A program made the position numbers and the translations under genes. The notes under the pieces were generated by a model that had not been told where the DNA came from, made no database searches, and saw only the letters and a list, made by a program, of their open reading frames with translations. A DNA stretch of 53,956 nucleotides from an uncultured Eubacteriales bacterium (lineage in GTDB: Bacteria; Bacillota; Clostridia; Oscillospirales; CAG-272): positions 1 through 53,956 of the forward strand of contig CAKXXW010000010.1 of assembly GCA_934378145.1 (NCBI GenBank), in the 5' to 3' direction. Below, piece after piece: positions 7,228-16,043 of the stretch (its first letter is position 1; each line of letters opens with the position of its first letter).

Positions 7228-9861
7228 ATGAGCAAAAAGTATGTTTACCTCTTTACTGAGGGCAACGCCGATATGCGCGAGCTTCTCGGCGGTAAGGGCG
7301 CAAACCTTGCCGAAATGACCAACATCGGTCTCCCTGTTCCGCAGGGCTTCACGATCACGACCGAGGCCTGCACTCAGTACTATGAGGATGGCAGAAGAAT
7401 CAACGACGAGATCATGGCTGAGATCATGAAAAATGTCGAAAAGATGGAAGAGATCAACGGCAAGAAGTTCGGCGACCTCACCAATCCTCTGCTTGTTTCG
7501 GTCCGTTCGGGCGCACGCGCTTCGATGCCCGGTATGATGGACACCATTCTGAACCTTGGTCTTAACGACGAAGTCTGCGCCGCTATGATCAAATCCAACC
7601 CCGATCCCAAATTCGAGAGATTCGTTTACGATTCTTACAGAAGATTTATCCAGATGTTCTCCGATGTCGTTATGGAAGTCGGAAAGAAGTATTTTGAGCA
7701 GCTAATCGACAAGATGAAAACCGAAAAGGGCGTTCACTACGATGTAGATCTCACTGCCGCCGATCTCAAGGAGCTTGCCACCGAGTTCAAGGCAGAGTAC
7801 AAGAAGCAGCTCGGAAGCGACTTCCCCTCCGACCCCAAGACTCAGCTTTACGAAGCGATCCGTGCGGTCTTCCGCAGCTGGGACAACCCCCGCGCGAATG
7901 TTTACCGCCGCGACAACGATATTCCCTACAGCTGGGGTACTGCCGTCAATGTAATGCCGATGGTATTCGGTAACCTCAACAACAACTCGGGTACCGGCGT
8001 TGCCTTTACCCGTGACCCCGCTACCGGCGAGAAGAAGCTCATGGGCGAGTTCCTTGTGAACGCTCAGGGCGAGGATGTCGTTGCCGGTGTCCGTACTCCT
8101 ATGCCTATCTCCCAGATGGCAGAGCAGTTCCCCGAGGCTTACAAGCAGTTCGTCGAGGTCTGCGGAATCCTTGAAAACAGATATCGCGATATGCAGGATA
8201 TGGAGTTCACCGTCGAGAACGGCAAGCTCTATATGCTCCAGTGCCGCAACGGTAAGAGAACCGCTCAGGCAGCTCTCAAGATCGCCTGTGACCTCGTTGA
8301 CGAGGGTATGAGAAGCGAGAAGGAAGCTGTCCTTATGATAGATCCCCGTAACCTTGACACTCTGCTCCACCCGCAGTTCGACGCAAAGGCGCTCAAGGCT
8401 GCAAAGCCCCTCGGAAGAGGACTCGGTGCATCCCCCGGTGCCGCTTGCGGTCAGGTAGTCTTCACCGCAGAAGATGCCGAAAAGTGGAAGGCAGCCGGCA
8501 AGAAGGTCGTTCTTGTCAGACTTGAGACCTCGCCTGAGGACATCACCGGCATGAAGGCGTCGCAGGGTATCCTTACCGTCCGTGGCGGTATGACCTCGCA
8601 CGCTGCCGTTGTTGCCCGCGGTATGGGAACCTGCTGCGTTTCGGGCTGCGGCGACATCTATATGGATGAAGAAAACAAGAAGTTCACGCTCGCCGGAAAG
8701 ACCTTCCACGAGGGTGATGTGATCTCCATCGACGGTACTACCGGTAACATTTACGGCGAAGCCATCCCGACGGTCGATGCTCAGATAAGCGGCGACTTCG
8801 GCAGGATCATGGGCTGGGCCGACAAATACAGAAGACTCAAGGTCCGCACCAATGCGGATACTCCCCGCGATGCGAAGAAGGCTCGTGAACTCGGTGCCGA
8901 GGGTATCGGTCTCTGCCGTACCGAGCATATGTTCTTTGAGGCTGACAGGATCGCTGCCTTCCGCGAGATGATCTGCTCCGATACTGTCGAAGAGAGAGAA
9001 ACCGCGCTTGCAAAGATCATGCCTTATCAGCAGGGTGACTTCGAGGCTCTCTATGAGGCTCTCGAGGGCGCACCGGTCTGCATCAGATTCCTTGATCCCC
9101 CGCTCCATGAGTTCGTACCGAACACCGAGGAGGAGATCGCTCTTCTTGCGAAGACTCAGGGCAAGACCGTTGCCCGCATCAAGGAGATCATCACGGGTCT
9201 GCATGAGTTCAACCCGATGATGGGTCACCGCGGATGCCGTCTGACCGTCACCTATCCCGAGATCGCGAAGATGCAGACGACCGCTGTCATCCGTGCCGCT
9301 ATCAATGTAAGCCGCAAGCACCCCGACTGGAAGATCGTTCCCGAGATCATGATCCCGCTGGTCGGCGAAGAGAAAGAGCTTAAGTTCGTAAAGAACATCG
9401 TTGCTGAGACTGCCGATGCCGAGATCAAGGCTGCCGGCGCCGACCTCAAGTACGAAGTCGGTACCATGATCGAGATCCCGAGAGCTGCTCTTACTGCCGA
9501 TGACATTGCGAAGGACGCCGACTTCTTCTGCTTCGGAACCAACGACCTTACGCAGATGACCTTCGGCTTCTCGCGTGACGACGCCGGTAAGTTCCTCGGT
9601 GCCTACTACGATGCGAAGATCTACGAGAGCGATCCGTTTGCAAAGCTCGACCAGACCGGCGTAGGAAGACTTATGGAAATGGCTGTCAAGCTCGGTCGCG
9701 GTGCAAACAAGCATCTGCACATCGGTATCTGCGGCGAGCACGGCGGCGATCCCGCTTCCGTCGAGTTCTGCCACAAGATCGGTCTTGACTATGTTTCCTG
9801 CTCGCCTTTCAGAGTACCGATCGCAAGACTTGCCGCGGCTCAGGCTGCGCTCAAGGACTGA
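7228..9861 (+). CDS. ppdK: Pyruvate, phosphate dikinase
   Basis: Interconverts pyruvate, ATP and phosphate with phosphoenolpyruvate, AMP and pyrophosphate; in fermentative Clostridia it often runs in the glycolytic, PPi-saving direction. The 877-residue length is typical. Visible are the N-terminal GGKGANLAEM nucleotide-binding start, the swivelling phosphohistidine motif GGMTSHAAVVARG with catalytic His458, and the C-terminal PEP-binding barrel with FGTNDLTQ and GICGEHGGD containing the acid/base Cys835. The start is fixed by the SD TAGGAG before the ATG. It has its own promoter and a strong terminator, so it looks monocistronic. It uses a highly biased codon set, as expected for abundant expression. 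Confidence 0.99.
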   Translation: MSKKYVYLFTEGNADMRELLGGKGANLAEMTNIGLPVPQGFTITTEACTQYYEDGRRINDEIMAEIMKNVEKMEEINGKKFGDLTNPLLVSVRSGARASMPGMMDTILNLGLNDEVCAAMIKSNPDPKFERFVYDSYRRFIQMFSDVVMEVGKKYFEQLIDKMKTEKGVHYDVDLTAADLKELATEFKAEYKKQLGSDFPSDPKTQLYEAIRAVFRSWDNPRANVYRRDNDIPYSWGTAVNVMPMVFGNLNNNSGTGVAFTRDPATGEKKLMGEFLVNAQGEDVVAGVRTPMPISQMAEQFPEAYKQFVEVCGILENRYRDMQDMEFTVENGKLYMLQCRNGKRTAQAALKIACDLVDEGMRSEKEAVLMIDPRNLDTLLHPQFDAKALKAAKPLGRGLGASPGAACGQVVFTAEDAEKWKAAGKKVVLVRLETSPEDITGMKASQGILTVRGGMTSHAAVVARGMGTCCVSGCGDIYMDEENKKFTLAGKTFHEGDVISIDGTTGNIYGEAIPTVDAQISGDFGRIMGWADKYRRLKVRTNADTPRDAKKARELGAEGIGLCRTEHMFFEADRIAAFREMICSDTVEERETALAKIMPYQQGDFEALYEALEGAPVCIRFLDPPLHEFVPNTEEEIALLAKTQGKTVARIKEIITGLHEFNPMMGHRGCRLTVTYPEIAKMQTTAVIRAAINVSRKHPDWKIVPEIMIPLVGEEKELKFVKNIVAETADAEIKAAGADLKYEVGTMIEIPRAALTADDIAKDADFFCFGTNDLTQMTFGFSRDDAGKFLGAYYDAKIYESDPFAKLDQTGVGRLMEMAVKLGRGANKHLHIGICGEHGGDPASVEFCHKIGLDYVSCSPFRVPIARLAAAQAALKD

Positions 9862-9896
9862 GTGTAAACTGCTGAAACAGACAAAAGCATAAAACA

Positions 9897-9930
9897 TCCC
9901 CGCAGAGGAAATCTTCTGCGGGGATAAATT
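9897..9930 (+). terminator. Intrinsic terminator after ppdK
   Basis: Hairpin with 10-bp arms TCCCCGCAGA (9897-9906) and TCTGCGGGGA (9915-9924), followed by an AT-rich tail ending in TTTTT. The opposite strand also has a T-rich flank, so it may also end the converging ceo transcript. Confidence 0.85.
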
Positions 9931-9977
9931 TTTATTTAAGTTATTTCTTTTTTATAAGTGACAGGAAAAGCTGTATT

Positions 9978-10934
9978 TCATTCCCTGCCCTGAAATTTCT
10001 TTATCCGTTCGTCGATGATAATACCGTTCCTGATTATCAGTGCGCCGCAAAGGACTTCATCGGGCGTTTCATTTACGAGCATATCAATGTATGGTGCGAC
10101 TGTTGCCGAGTTGTTCTCGGTAAAAGTCTTATAAAACAAAGACGGTGTATGGTCAACTGCATAGTGCATCACTCCGTCGACAAGATATGTCGGGTTTTCA
10201 AATGTAGTCGGGATACTTGTTTCAATACCTCCGTTTTTGTCACAGCTTACATCGACTATCATTGATTTCGGTTTCATACGGCGAAGGTCTTCGCGGTAAA
10301 TTATATGGTCGGTGCGTTCCGTGTCCCAAAGTATGCAGTTTACGATAACATCATATTTGCCAAGCTCGTCGCGAAGAAGCGCCTCGGTCTTACGGTCGTA
10401 CTGCATGACATCGGCACCGAGCATGTTCAGAACGCGCACAGCGCCTCTTGCCGTGTTGCCGCGCCCGATCACCGCGACCTCTGTCTCATAAGGCATCCTT
10501 CCGTAGCATTGAAAGGCGTGCATGATTGCGGCCTCTCCCGCAAGTTCGTTGTTACGCCAGAATATATGCCTGCCTTTATATGACATATCCTCCCACGCAT
10601 ATGCCGAGAGGCGCCCGCCGATGAGTCTGTCGGTGATCTCTCGGTTCTGTACGGCGTGTAGCCATCCGAACACAGTCTGATCCTTAAGTTCGCCGAGATA
10701 TTCAGCGTCTCCGACCTTCGGATCACAGATAATGTCCTGTCTGAGTACCTCTTTGCGTGCTGCGGTGTGCGTCCCGACAGCTCTGTAATCACTGTCGGAA
10801 AAGCCCATGACCTCTCCATATCCTTCTTCAAAACAAAGAGCTTCGGGATGTTTTATTTTTCCGATGTCGGGCGGGATCACTGCACGGCGGTTTTCATTTT
10901 CTTTATGGCTTATCGGAAAGCCGACTGTTTTCAT
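9978..10934 (-). CDS. ceo: N5-(carboxyethyl)ornithine synthase (alanine dehydrogenase family)
   Basis: Predicted NADPH-dependent reductive condensation of pyruvate with the side-chain amino group of ornithine (or lysine) to give the opine-like N5-(1-carboxyethyl)ornithine. The 318-residue protein opens with GFPISHKENENRRA, the signature start of this alanine dehydrogenase-like group, and has a dinucleotide-binding loop VIGRGNTARGAVR at about 155-167. Its length (about 310-320) fits carboxyethylornithine synthase and not the longer alanine dehydrogenases. The ATG follows GGGAG with eight-base spacing. It lies 45 bases after a TupA-like ATP-grasp gene with no visible terminator, suggesting co-transcription. 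Exact substrate is inferred from family only. Confidence 0.82.
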   Translation of the reverse strand: MKTVGFPISHKENENRRAVIPPDIGKIKHPEALCFEEGYGEVMGFSDSDYRAVGTHTAARKEVLRQDIICDPKVGDAEYLGELKDQTVFGWLHAVQNREITDRLIGGRLSAYAWEDMSYKGRHIFWRNNELAGEAAIMHAFQCYGRMPYETEVAVIGRGNTARGAVRVLNMLGADVMQYDRKTEALLRDELGKYDVIVNCILWDTERTDHIIYREDLRRMKPKSMIVDVSCDKNGGIETSIPTTFENPTYLVDGVMHYAVDHTPSLFYKTFTENNSATVAPYIDMLVNETPDEVLCGALIIRNGIIIDERIKKFQGRE

Positions 10935-10979
10935 ATCGGGAACTCCCTTTTATGTAAAATTATGCGGTGAATGAAAGGA

Positions 10980-11912
10980 TCATTTTCTTTCCGGAAGTTT
11001 TATAAGGTTTCCGAAATATTCATCGGTTTCCTTCAGAAGATTCGGATCAAATCCGCTGTCGGGATAAAATGTTATCTCGCCGAAGTATATATGCCCGTCC
11101 GAATTGTATAGGTCGATCCTTGCGAAAGGCAGATCTTCCGAAAGCACGGAGGCTATCTCAAACATTTTGCCAATATTATCCGGTTTCGGTAATGTGAAGC
11201 CATACGGAGCATTTTTGCCGCGGATATTGTATCTTTTAAGATTCCAATCGCGGTCGAAAAAGTAAAACTTCGTGTCTCCGCTGCTTCTATCAAGGCAAAG
11301 CATAACACAATCTGCTTTGCCGTCAAAACAGAAAAATTTATAATCGGTAAAGTCCGAGCTTTCGGGGGAATCGGTCATATACTTTTCGCAGATGACCTTG
11401 CGCGGGATATTTTTATAGGGCCATTCACGCCCGCAAAGGTAGTAGTCCTGTTTAAGACCGCGACGAAGAGCATTTCTGACCTTTTTTTCATTGAGCTTAG
11501 CCTTGTCGCGACAGATGTACATTCCGAGTCCCGAATTGTGGTTGCACTTGAGGACGAACTTTTCGGGAAGCGATTTGAAATCTATCTCATTGGGATCATC
11601 CCAGACGCCGATCAGCGGGATAAGGTATTCATTTCCAAGCTTATTTTCGATGTACTCGCGTGCAAGGAATTTGTCCGCCATGACGGTATATTCGGGTCTT
11701 CGATCGTAGAGCTTCAGCCATTGCAGCTTTTCATTGAAGGTCTTCGGCTCATCAAGATCAGGCTCATATCCCATACTTGCCCGAAATTTTTTGATAATGT
11801 ATTCCTGATCGGGCATACTGTTGTACCTTCCGATGCCGGCTTTCAGAAGAAAGCGATAGTCCGGATCGCATATGAATCTCTTCAACGCGGTGAAATATTT
11901 TTTTATCTTCAT
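10980..11912 (-). CDS. TupA-like ATP-grasp protein
   Basis: Member of the TupA-like ATP-grasp group, named after a teichuronopeptide biosynthesis protein and usually found in surface-polysaccharide loci. The group is thought to form carboxylate-amine bonds, but few members are characterised. Supporting sequence: the N-terminal KTFNEKLQWLK block, KFVLKCNHNSG in the nucleotide-binding region, and the acidic metal-binding end FARIDLYNSDG...FGEITFYP typical of the family. The product is 310 residues from the ATG at 11912, which starts one base after the stop codon of the upstream glycosyltransferase, so the two are translationally coupled. A longer frame to 11969 would overlap that gene and lacks an SD. 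Confidence 0.82.
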   Translation of the reverse strand: MKIKKYFTALKRFICDPDYRFLLKAGIGRYNSMPDQEYIIKKFRASMGYEPDLDEPKTFNEKLQWLKLYDRRPEYTVMADKFLAREYIENKLGNEYLIPLIGVWDDPNEIDFKSLPEKFVLKCNHNSGLGMYICRDKAKLNEKKVRNALRRGLKQDYYLCGREWPYKNIPRKVICEKYMTDSPESSDFTDYKFFCFDGKADCVMLCLDRSSGDTKFYFFDRDWNLKRYNIRGKNAPYGFTLPKPDNIGKMFEIASVLSEDLPFARIDLYNSDGHIYFGEITFYPDSGFDPNLLKETDEYFGNLIKLPERK

Positions 11913-11913
11913 T

Positions 11914-13041
11914 TTATGTAAGGTTTCCTGTCTTTTCCCCGAATACAAGATCCGTGAAATCATTGACAACGGAATCTATATCGTAATGATTTCTGATAAA
12001 TGCTTCCTTTTGAGATCTTCTTTCAGCTGTCTTCGATTCAAGCACCGAGTCGACCCATACTCCGATGGCATCACGGTCTATCGGAAGATACCTTACAAGA
12101 CCGGTGATGTCAGCCTCTCGTGTAATTGTATCAGATATAATGCAGTGGAGACCGGTTGCCTGTGCCTCTATAACCGTGTTCGGCATACCTTCAAAAAGTG
12201 AAGGAAATGCAAAAACATCAATAGCCGAAAGAAGGTCGGGAATATCGGAACGAACACCTGTGAAAATTATTCTGTCAAGCACACCGAGTTCAGACGCTTT
12301 TTCTTTTATTTTATTTTCAAGCACCCCGCTTCCGATAAGAATGAGACGGCAAGCAGGATTTCTTCTTAGAGATTCAGCAAAGACTTCGATAAGGAATCCG
12401 TGATTTTTCTGTTTGGCAAATCTACCGATATGACCTATCAATATTTCGGTGTCGGCAATGCCGAAATCTTTGCGCAAACGCGCTCTTGCGGCAGGATCAA
12501 AACGGTAGGTCTCGGGATCTATTGCGTTGTGAAGTATATTTACATCACCGTTCCCGTATGCCCGCTCGCCAAAGGTGTGCCTTGCCGCAAGGTCTGACGG
12601 TGCTATCTTCACATCTATATACTTGCCGTATAGCGCTCTGCCTACAAAAGCTTCAATTTTTTCTCTGAATCCGCCGCCTTCACTCGAGTTTGAAGACCTT
12701 ACCGAGCAAATCTCAGCACCTGCCTTTTTAGCGATCTTAGCGTCAAGAAATCCGAGCGGTGTTGATGTCACGCGAAGCACATATCTGTAATTCCCGCTTT
12801 TTACGACATTGTACAGCCTTTTTTTGAAATTTGAAAGAGATTGTGATTTTTGCGGGATCCTATATATTTTACCGCCGAGAAGCTCTGCCTCATCGTCATA
12901 GTAACATTTTTCAGGAACTGTAATGCAGAAATCCATAATATATTTTGTGCGGTCGAGCCGACGGAATATCTTCATGAGAAATGTTTCCGCACCACCGCAG
13001 TCAAGCGTTCCGGTGATGCAGAGAAGTTTTTTTACATCCAT
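11914..13041 (-). CDS. Glycosyltransferase family 4 (GT-B fold)
   Basis: Predicted retaining, nucleotide-sugar-dependent glycosyltransferase of the EpsF/CapM kind for polysaccharide assembly at the inner membrane face. The 375-residue protein starts with a Rossmann strand and a GGAE loop (16-19). The C-terminal half has IGRFAKQKNH (about 204-214), LIGSG and the E-x7-E motif with Glu284 and Glu292 inside FEGMPNTVIEA. The donor and acceptor sugars cannot be read from sequence. The ATG follows CGGAGATTTAA. It heads a three-gene set with the ATP-grasp and carboxyethylornithine synthase genes. Confidence 0.92.
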   Translation of the reverse strand: MDVKKLLCITGTLDCGGAETFLMKIFRRLDRTKYIMDFCITVPEKCYYDDEAELLGGKIYRIPQKSQSLSNFKKRLYNVVKSGNYRYVLRVTSTPLGFLDAKIAKKAGAEICSVRSSNSSEGGGFREKIEAFVGRALYGKYIDVKIAPSDLAARHTFGERAYGNGDVNILHNAIDPETYRFDPAARARLRKDFGIADTEILIGHIGRFAKQKNHGFLIEVFAESLRRNPACRLILIGSGVLENKIKEKASELGVLDRIIFTGVRSDIPDLLSAIDVFAFPSLFEGMPNTVIEAQATGLHCIISDTITREADITGLVRYLPIDRDAIGVWVDSVLESKTAERRSQKEAFIRNHYDIDSVVNDFTDLVFGEKTGNLT

Positions 13042-13122
13042 TTAAATCTCCGTAATTTCGGTTATTTTTTAATTTTGACAAGAAAAATTATACTGCCTCC
13101 CACTCAATATGTACTACCATAT

Positions 13123-13151
13123 ATAATACTATAATAATGTCTGTTTGTCAA
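13123..13151 (-). promoter_or_regulatory. Promoter of the glycosyltransferase cluster
   Basis: Minus-strand TTGACA (13146-13151), 17-base spacer and TATTAT (13123-13128). It is the only good promoter-like pair seen upstream of the three-gene set. Confidence 0.65.
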
Positions 13152-13210
13152 GATTTTTTATCCTTTTCTGTCGTTTGCGGCGGTATTCACACTAATTTAT
13201 CAGAAAGTCA

Positions 13211-13239
13211 TTGACTTAAATGTCCCGAATCATTATAAT
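13211..13239 (+). promoter_or_regulatory. Promoter of the orphan membrane protein gene
   Basis: TTGACT (13211-13216), 17-base spacer and TATAAT (13234-13239), ending 55 bases before the ATG at 13295. Confidence 0.82.
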
Positions 13240-13241
13240 TA

Positions 13242-13269
13242 TTAATATCAATTCTTGTTAATATCAATC
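13242..13269 (+). repeat. Short direct repeat in the 5' leader
   Basis: TTAATATCAAT occurs at 13242-13252 and again at 13258-13268, a 16-base period, directly after the -10 box and ahead of the SD. This position would suit an operator, but no regulator is known. Confidence 0.5.
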
Positions 13270-13294
13270 CACGCTTTCCCTATGGGAGGAACAT

Positions 13295-14074
13295 ATGGAC
13301 AAAAAACTTCTTCAACGGCTCACACTTATAACTCTTGCGGTATCGCTCGGACTTTTCTGCATATTCGCTTTTGCGCTCAGCCCTGCGAAGGTAATTCTCG
13401 GCTCGGATGCGACGATAGGAATAGATTACCTTCCGAATATCCTTGATATATCGGGCAAGGCAATTGATTTCTTTGCGTTTTTCATATGCTACGGGATCAC
13501 CGTTTTCGGACTTTACCGGTTCGGATTCAAAAAGAGTCTGCCGATAATGATCTCATACAGTGCCGCGACCTTTATGAAATATGCGCTGAATATTCTTTCA
13601 TCCCGTCTTATTTATCATACTGCCCAGGAAAGACTGTCTGACGATATTAAGGCGAGCCTTGTCAGCTTCTCTGTTGAGCTTTTACAGTATTTCATCGTCA
13701 TTGCGGTTTCCCAGTCGATGATCGGACGCTTCAGAAAGCTCGCAGCGGTAGCAACCAAAAACGCAGAAAAGCTCGGTGACGGTAAGCTGTTCGATGCTCG
13801 CGGCAAGGTATTTCCGTATGAGAAGCTGGTTTCTTTTTCAAATCCTGTTCTGCGCGCCGCATTCTTTTCCGCGGTCGTAGTTTCCTCGTTCCTTGTCCTT
13901 CAAAGGCTTATATACGACTTTACGATAGGATTTCCGACCGGAGTTGCAGATGCGCTCTGGATGGTCGCCGGATATGCTTCGGATATTGCCGTGGGAGTTC
14001 TCGGTTACCTTGTAATGATCTTTGTCGGTCTCAGGTGCGATGCTTCGGATATGAAGCTCCGTGAACGAGTCTGA
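13295..14074 (+). CDS. Predicted multi-pass membrane protein, unknown function
   Basis: I do not recognise this 259-residue protein. Hydrophobic segments lie at about 7-29, 57-76, 82-100, 125-143, 187-206 and 218-246, giving roughly five or six membrane passes. The loop around 145-180 is charged (RFRKLAAVATKNAEKLGDGK) and probably cytoplasmic. There are no catalytic-looking motifs. The start is fixed by the perfect SD GGGAGG six bases before the ATG, with a strong promoter upstream and a terminator 20 bases downstream, so the gene is monocistronic. It sits between a polysaccharide cluster and a small P-loop protein, neither of which suggests a role. Confidence 0.82.
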   Translation: MDKKLLQRLTLITLAVSLGLFCIFAFALSPAKVILGSDATIGIDYLPNILDISGKAIDFFAFFICYGITVFGLYRFGFKKSLPIMISYSAATFMKYALNILSSRLIYHTAQERLSDDIKASLVSFSVELLQYFIVIAVSQSMIGRFRKLAAVATKNAEKLGDGKLFDARGKVFPYEKLVSFSNPVLRAAFFSAVVVSSFLVLQRLIYDFTIGFPTGVADALWMVAGYASDIAVGVLGYLVMIFVGLRCDASDMKLRERV

Positions 14075-14090
14075 CGCAAAACAAACACAT

Positions 14091-14125
14091 AAACAGCCGC
14101 ACAACGAGTGTGCGGCTGTTTATTT
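14091..14125. terminator. Bidirectional intrinsic terminator
   Basis: Perfect 13-bp arms AAACAGCCGCACA (14091-14103) and TGTGCGGCTGTTT (14109-14121) with a 5-base loop. Both strands have T-rich flanks, and the two flanking genes converge here. Confidence 0.85.
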
Positions 14126-14139
14126 TAATGTTTCGGTGA

Positions 14140-14547
14140 TCAGATGTACTTTTTGACTATATCGGACGCCTGCTCTACGGGGATCGAGGCAGTCATTATG
14201 ACATTGACCGAATGCTTTTCGGCAAGCTCGTCAAGCTCGAGGATCATTTTCTCGTAAGCGTTTATATCCTCGTTGCAGATCTTGAGCGAAGAATCGACAT
14301 AAACATCGGTCACATCGTGATTGCTGGCAAGAATTCCGGCGATGAAGCCGAAGAGCGACTGAGCGTCGAAAATAAGGTAATCGTTTGTATTGATAAGGCG
14401 GGTGCGGAATTTTACATCGTATCTCAGCTTTACGCCGCGTTCAATGCAGACGACCGAGCCTTCCGAAGCCTCCGTCGCCTTATTGACCATATCGATCAGA
14501 GCCTTTGTTTTACCGGTTCCTTTGACACCGATTATGAGTTTGAGCAT
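14140..14547 (-). CDS. Small P-loop ATP-binding protein, unknown function
   Basis: The 135-residue protein starts with a Walker A loop GVKGTGKTK (7-15). The middle has DVYVDSS (about 81-87), a possible Walker B strand, and the C-terminal part ends in a helix. Its length covers only a minimal RecA/P-loop core without accessory domains. Similar small clostridial proteins are sometimes labelled as PilT-like, but nothing here supports a pilus role. The ATG follows the strong SD AGGAGG, and the gene has its own promoter. ATP binding is probable; function is unknown. Confidence 0.78.
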   Translation of the reverse strand: MLKLIIGVKGTGKTKALIDMVNKATEASEGSVVCIERGVKLRYDVKFRTRLINTNDYLIFDAQSLFGFIAGILASNHDVTDVYVDSSLKICNEDINAYEKMILELDELAEKHSVNVIMTASIPVEQASDIVKKYI

Positions 14548-14579
14548 TTGAGGGTCCTCCTGTTTTTTATTCCGAGTCT

Positions 14580-14608
14580 ATTATACTATATTTTTCTGAA
14601 AATTGCAA
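14580..14608 (-). promoter_or_regulatory. Promoter of the small P-loop gene
   Basis: Minus-strand TTGCAA (14603-14608), 17-base spacer and TATAAT (14580-14585). Confidence 0.7.
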
Positions 14609-14624
14609 GGTATAACGGAGGATT

Positions 14625-15962
14625 TTATTTGAGTTTTTCGGCAAGAGTTGCGGCAAGCTCTTCATATCCGGGCTTTCCGAGCAGAGCGAGCATATTTTTC
14701 TTGTAAGCCTCGACGCCCGGCTGGTTGAAAGGATTCACACCGAGCAGATAGCCCGACATGGCGCAGGTCATCCAAAAGAAGTAGATGAGGTATCCGACGG
14801 AATGAGCCGAACGATCGGTAATGTCAAGCACAAGATTAGGCACTCCGCCGTCCACATGGGCGAGGACGGTCGCGTGCATTGCAGTGCGGTTGACCTCACT
14901 CAGAGATTTTCCCGAAAGGAAGTTAAGTCCGTCGCTGTTCTCGGCGTCGTTGGGGATAACTATGTCTCCATCTTCCTTTTCGATGTTCATAACGGTCTCG
15001 AACATCAGGCGTTGACCTTCCTGGATATACTGACCGAGCGAATGAAGGTCGGTGGAAAAGATAACCGATGCGGGATAGATACCCTTGTTGTCCTTACCCT
15101 CGGATTCACCGAAGAGCTGCTTCCACCATTCGTTGAACATCTGGAGATAAGGCTCGTAGCCGACAAGGATCTCGATATTCTTGCCTTTTTCAAGCAGGAT
15201 GTTTCTGATAACAGCATAGCGATAACTGTCGTTTTTATCAAGATCGGTCGAGGTCAGAGCCTTTCTTGCTTCGTCGGCACCGCTCATAAGTTCGTCGATA
15301 TCGACACCGGCGACGGCGATGGGAAGCAGTCCGACAGCGCTGAGGACCGAATAACGCCCGCCCATATTATCGGGAACGACAAAGCGTTCGTAGCCTTCCC
15401 TGTCGGCGAGCGGTTTGAGAGCGCCGCGCGCACGGTCGGTGGTTACGAAGATCCTCTCCGCCGCACCTTCTCTGCCGTATTTTTTCTCAAGAAGCTCTCT
15501 GAACAAGCGGAATGCCACAGACGGCTCGGTAGTGACTCCGGATTTCGAGATTACATTGATGCAGACATCCTTGCCTTCGCAGAGCGCGAGCAGCTCGTTC
15601 ATCGCCGAAGCGCTCATATCGCACCCCGAAAAATATATCTCGGGAGCGCCGTCTTTTATCTGATTGTGACGGGGCGATTTGAGAAATTCTATCACCGCAC
15701 GGGAACCGAGGTAGGAGCCGCCGATGCCTATGACCACGAATATATCGCAGGTCGAGCGTATCTTTTCCGCAGCTTTTTTGATCCTGTCGTATTCATCACG
15801 GTCGTAGTCGCACGAAGCGGTCATCCATCCGAGAAAGTCCGAGCCTTCACCGGTACCGTTGCGGAGCTTGCGGTCGGCGTCAATGACTCTTTCACGGTAT
15901 TCACCGATCTCTTTTTCGGTGACGAACTGTTTGATGTAGTTGTCGTTTAATCTTACAGACAT
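14625..15962 (-). CDS. pgi: Glucose-6-phosphate isomerase
   Basis: Interconverts glucose 6-phosphate and fructose 6-phosphate in glycolysis. The 445-residue product is of the shorter Bacillus type. Motifs visible: GIGGSYLGSRA in the phosphate-binding region, SKSGVTTEPSVAFR, PDNMGGRYSVLSAVG containing the PGI signature, and DLHSLGQYIQEG. The ATG follows AGAAGG. A promoter of its own lies at 16004-16032, so it is probably transcribed separately from dacF. Confidence 0.98.
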   Translation of the reverse strand: MSVRLNDNYIKQFVTEKEIGEYRERVIDADRKLRNGTGEGSDFLGWMTASCDYDRDEYDRIKKAAEKIRSTCDIFVVIGIGGSYLGSRAVIEFLKSPRHNQIKDGAPEIYFSGCDMSASAMNELLALCEGKDVCINVISKSGVTTEPSVAFRLFRELLEKKYGREGAAERIFVTTDRARGALKPLADREGYERFVVPDNMGGRYSVLSAVGLLPIAVAGVDIDELMSGADEARKALTSTDLDKNDSYRYAVIRNILLEKGKNIEILVGYEPYLQMFNEWWKQLFGESEGKDNKGIYPASVIFSTDLHSLGQYIQEGQRLMFETVMNIEKEDGDIVIPNDAENSDGLNFLSGKSLSEVNRTAMHATVLAHVDGGVPNLVLDITDRSAHSVGYLIYFFWMTCAMSGYLLGVNPFNQPGVEAYKKNMLALLGKPGYEELAATLAEKLK

Positions 15963-16003
15963 TTGAGAACCTTCTTTTTATTAAAAACTTTTTTATCCGG
16001 CCT

Positions 16004-16032
16004 ATTATACAGTATTTTTATCCGTTTTTCAA
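16004..16032 (-). promoter_or_regulatory. Promoter of pgi
   Basis: Minus-strand TTGAAA (16027-16032), 17-base spacer and TATAAT (16004-16009). It sits just after the dacF stop codon. Confidence 0.8.
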
Positions 16033-16043
16033 TAGGAATTTTT

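Noticed and set aside
7702..9897. 731-codon open frame antisense to ppdK
   Set aside because: It mirrors the strongly biased codon use of ppdK, has no SD or recognisable motif, and runs through the ppdK terminator hairpin.
14802..15950. 382-codon frame antisense to pgi
   Set aside because: Shadow of the pgi reading frame, without supporting signals.
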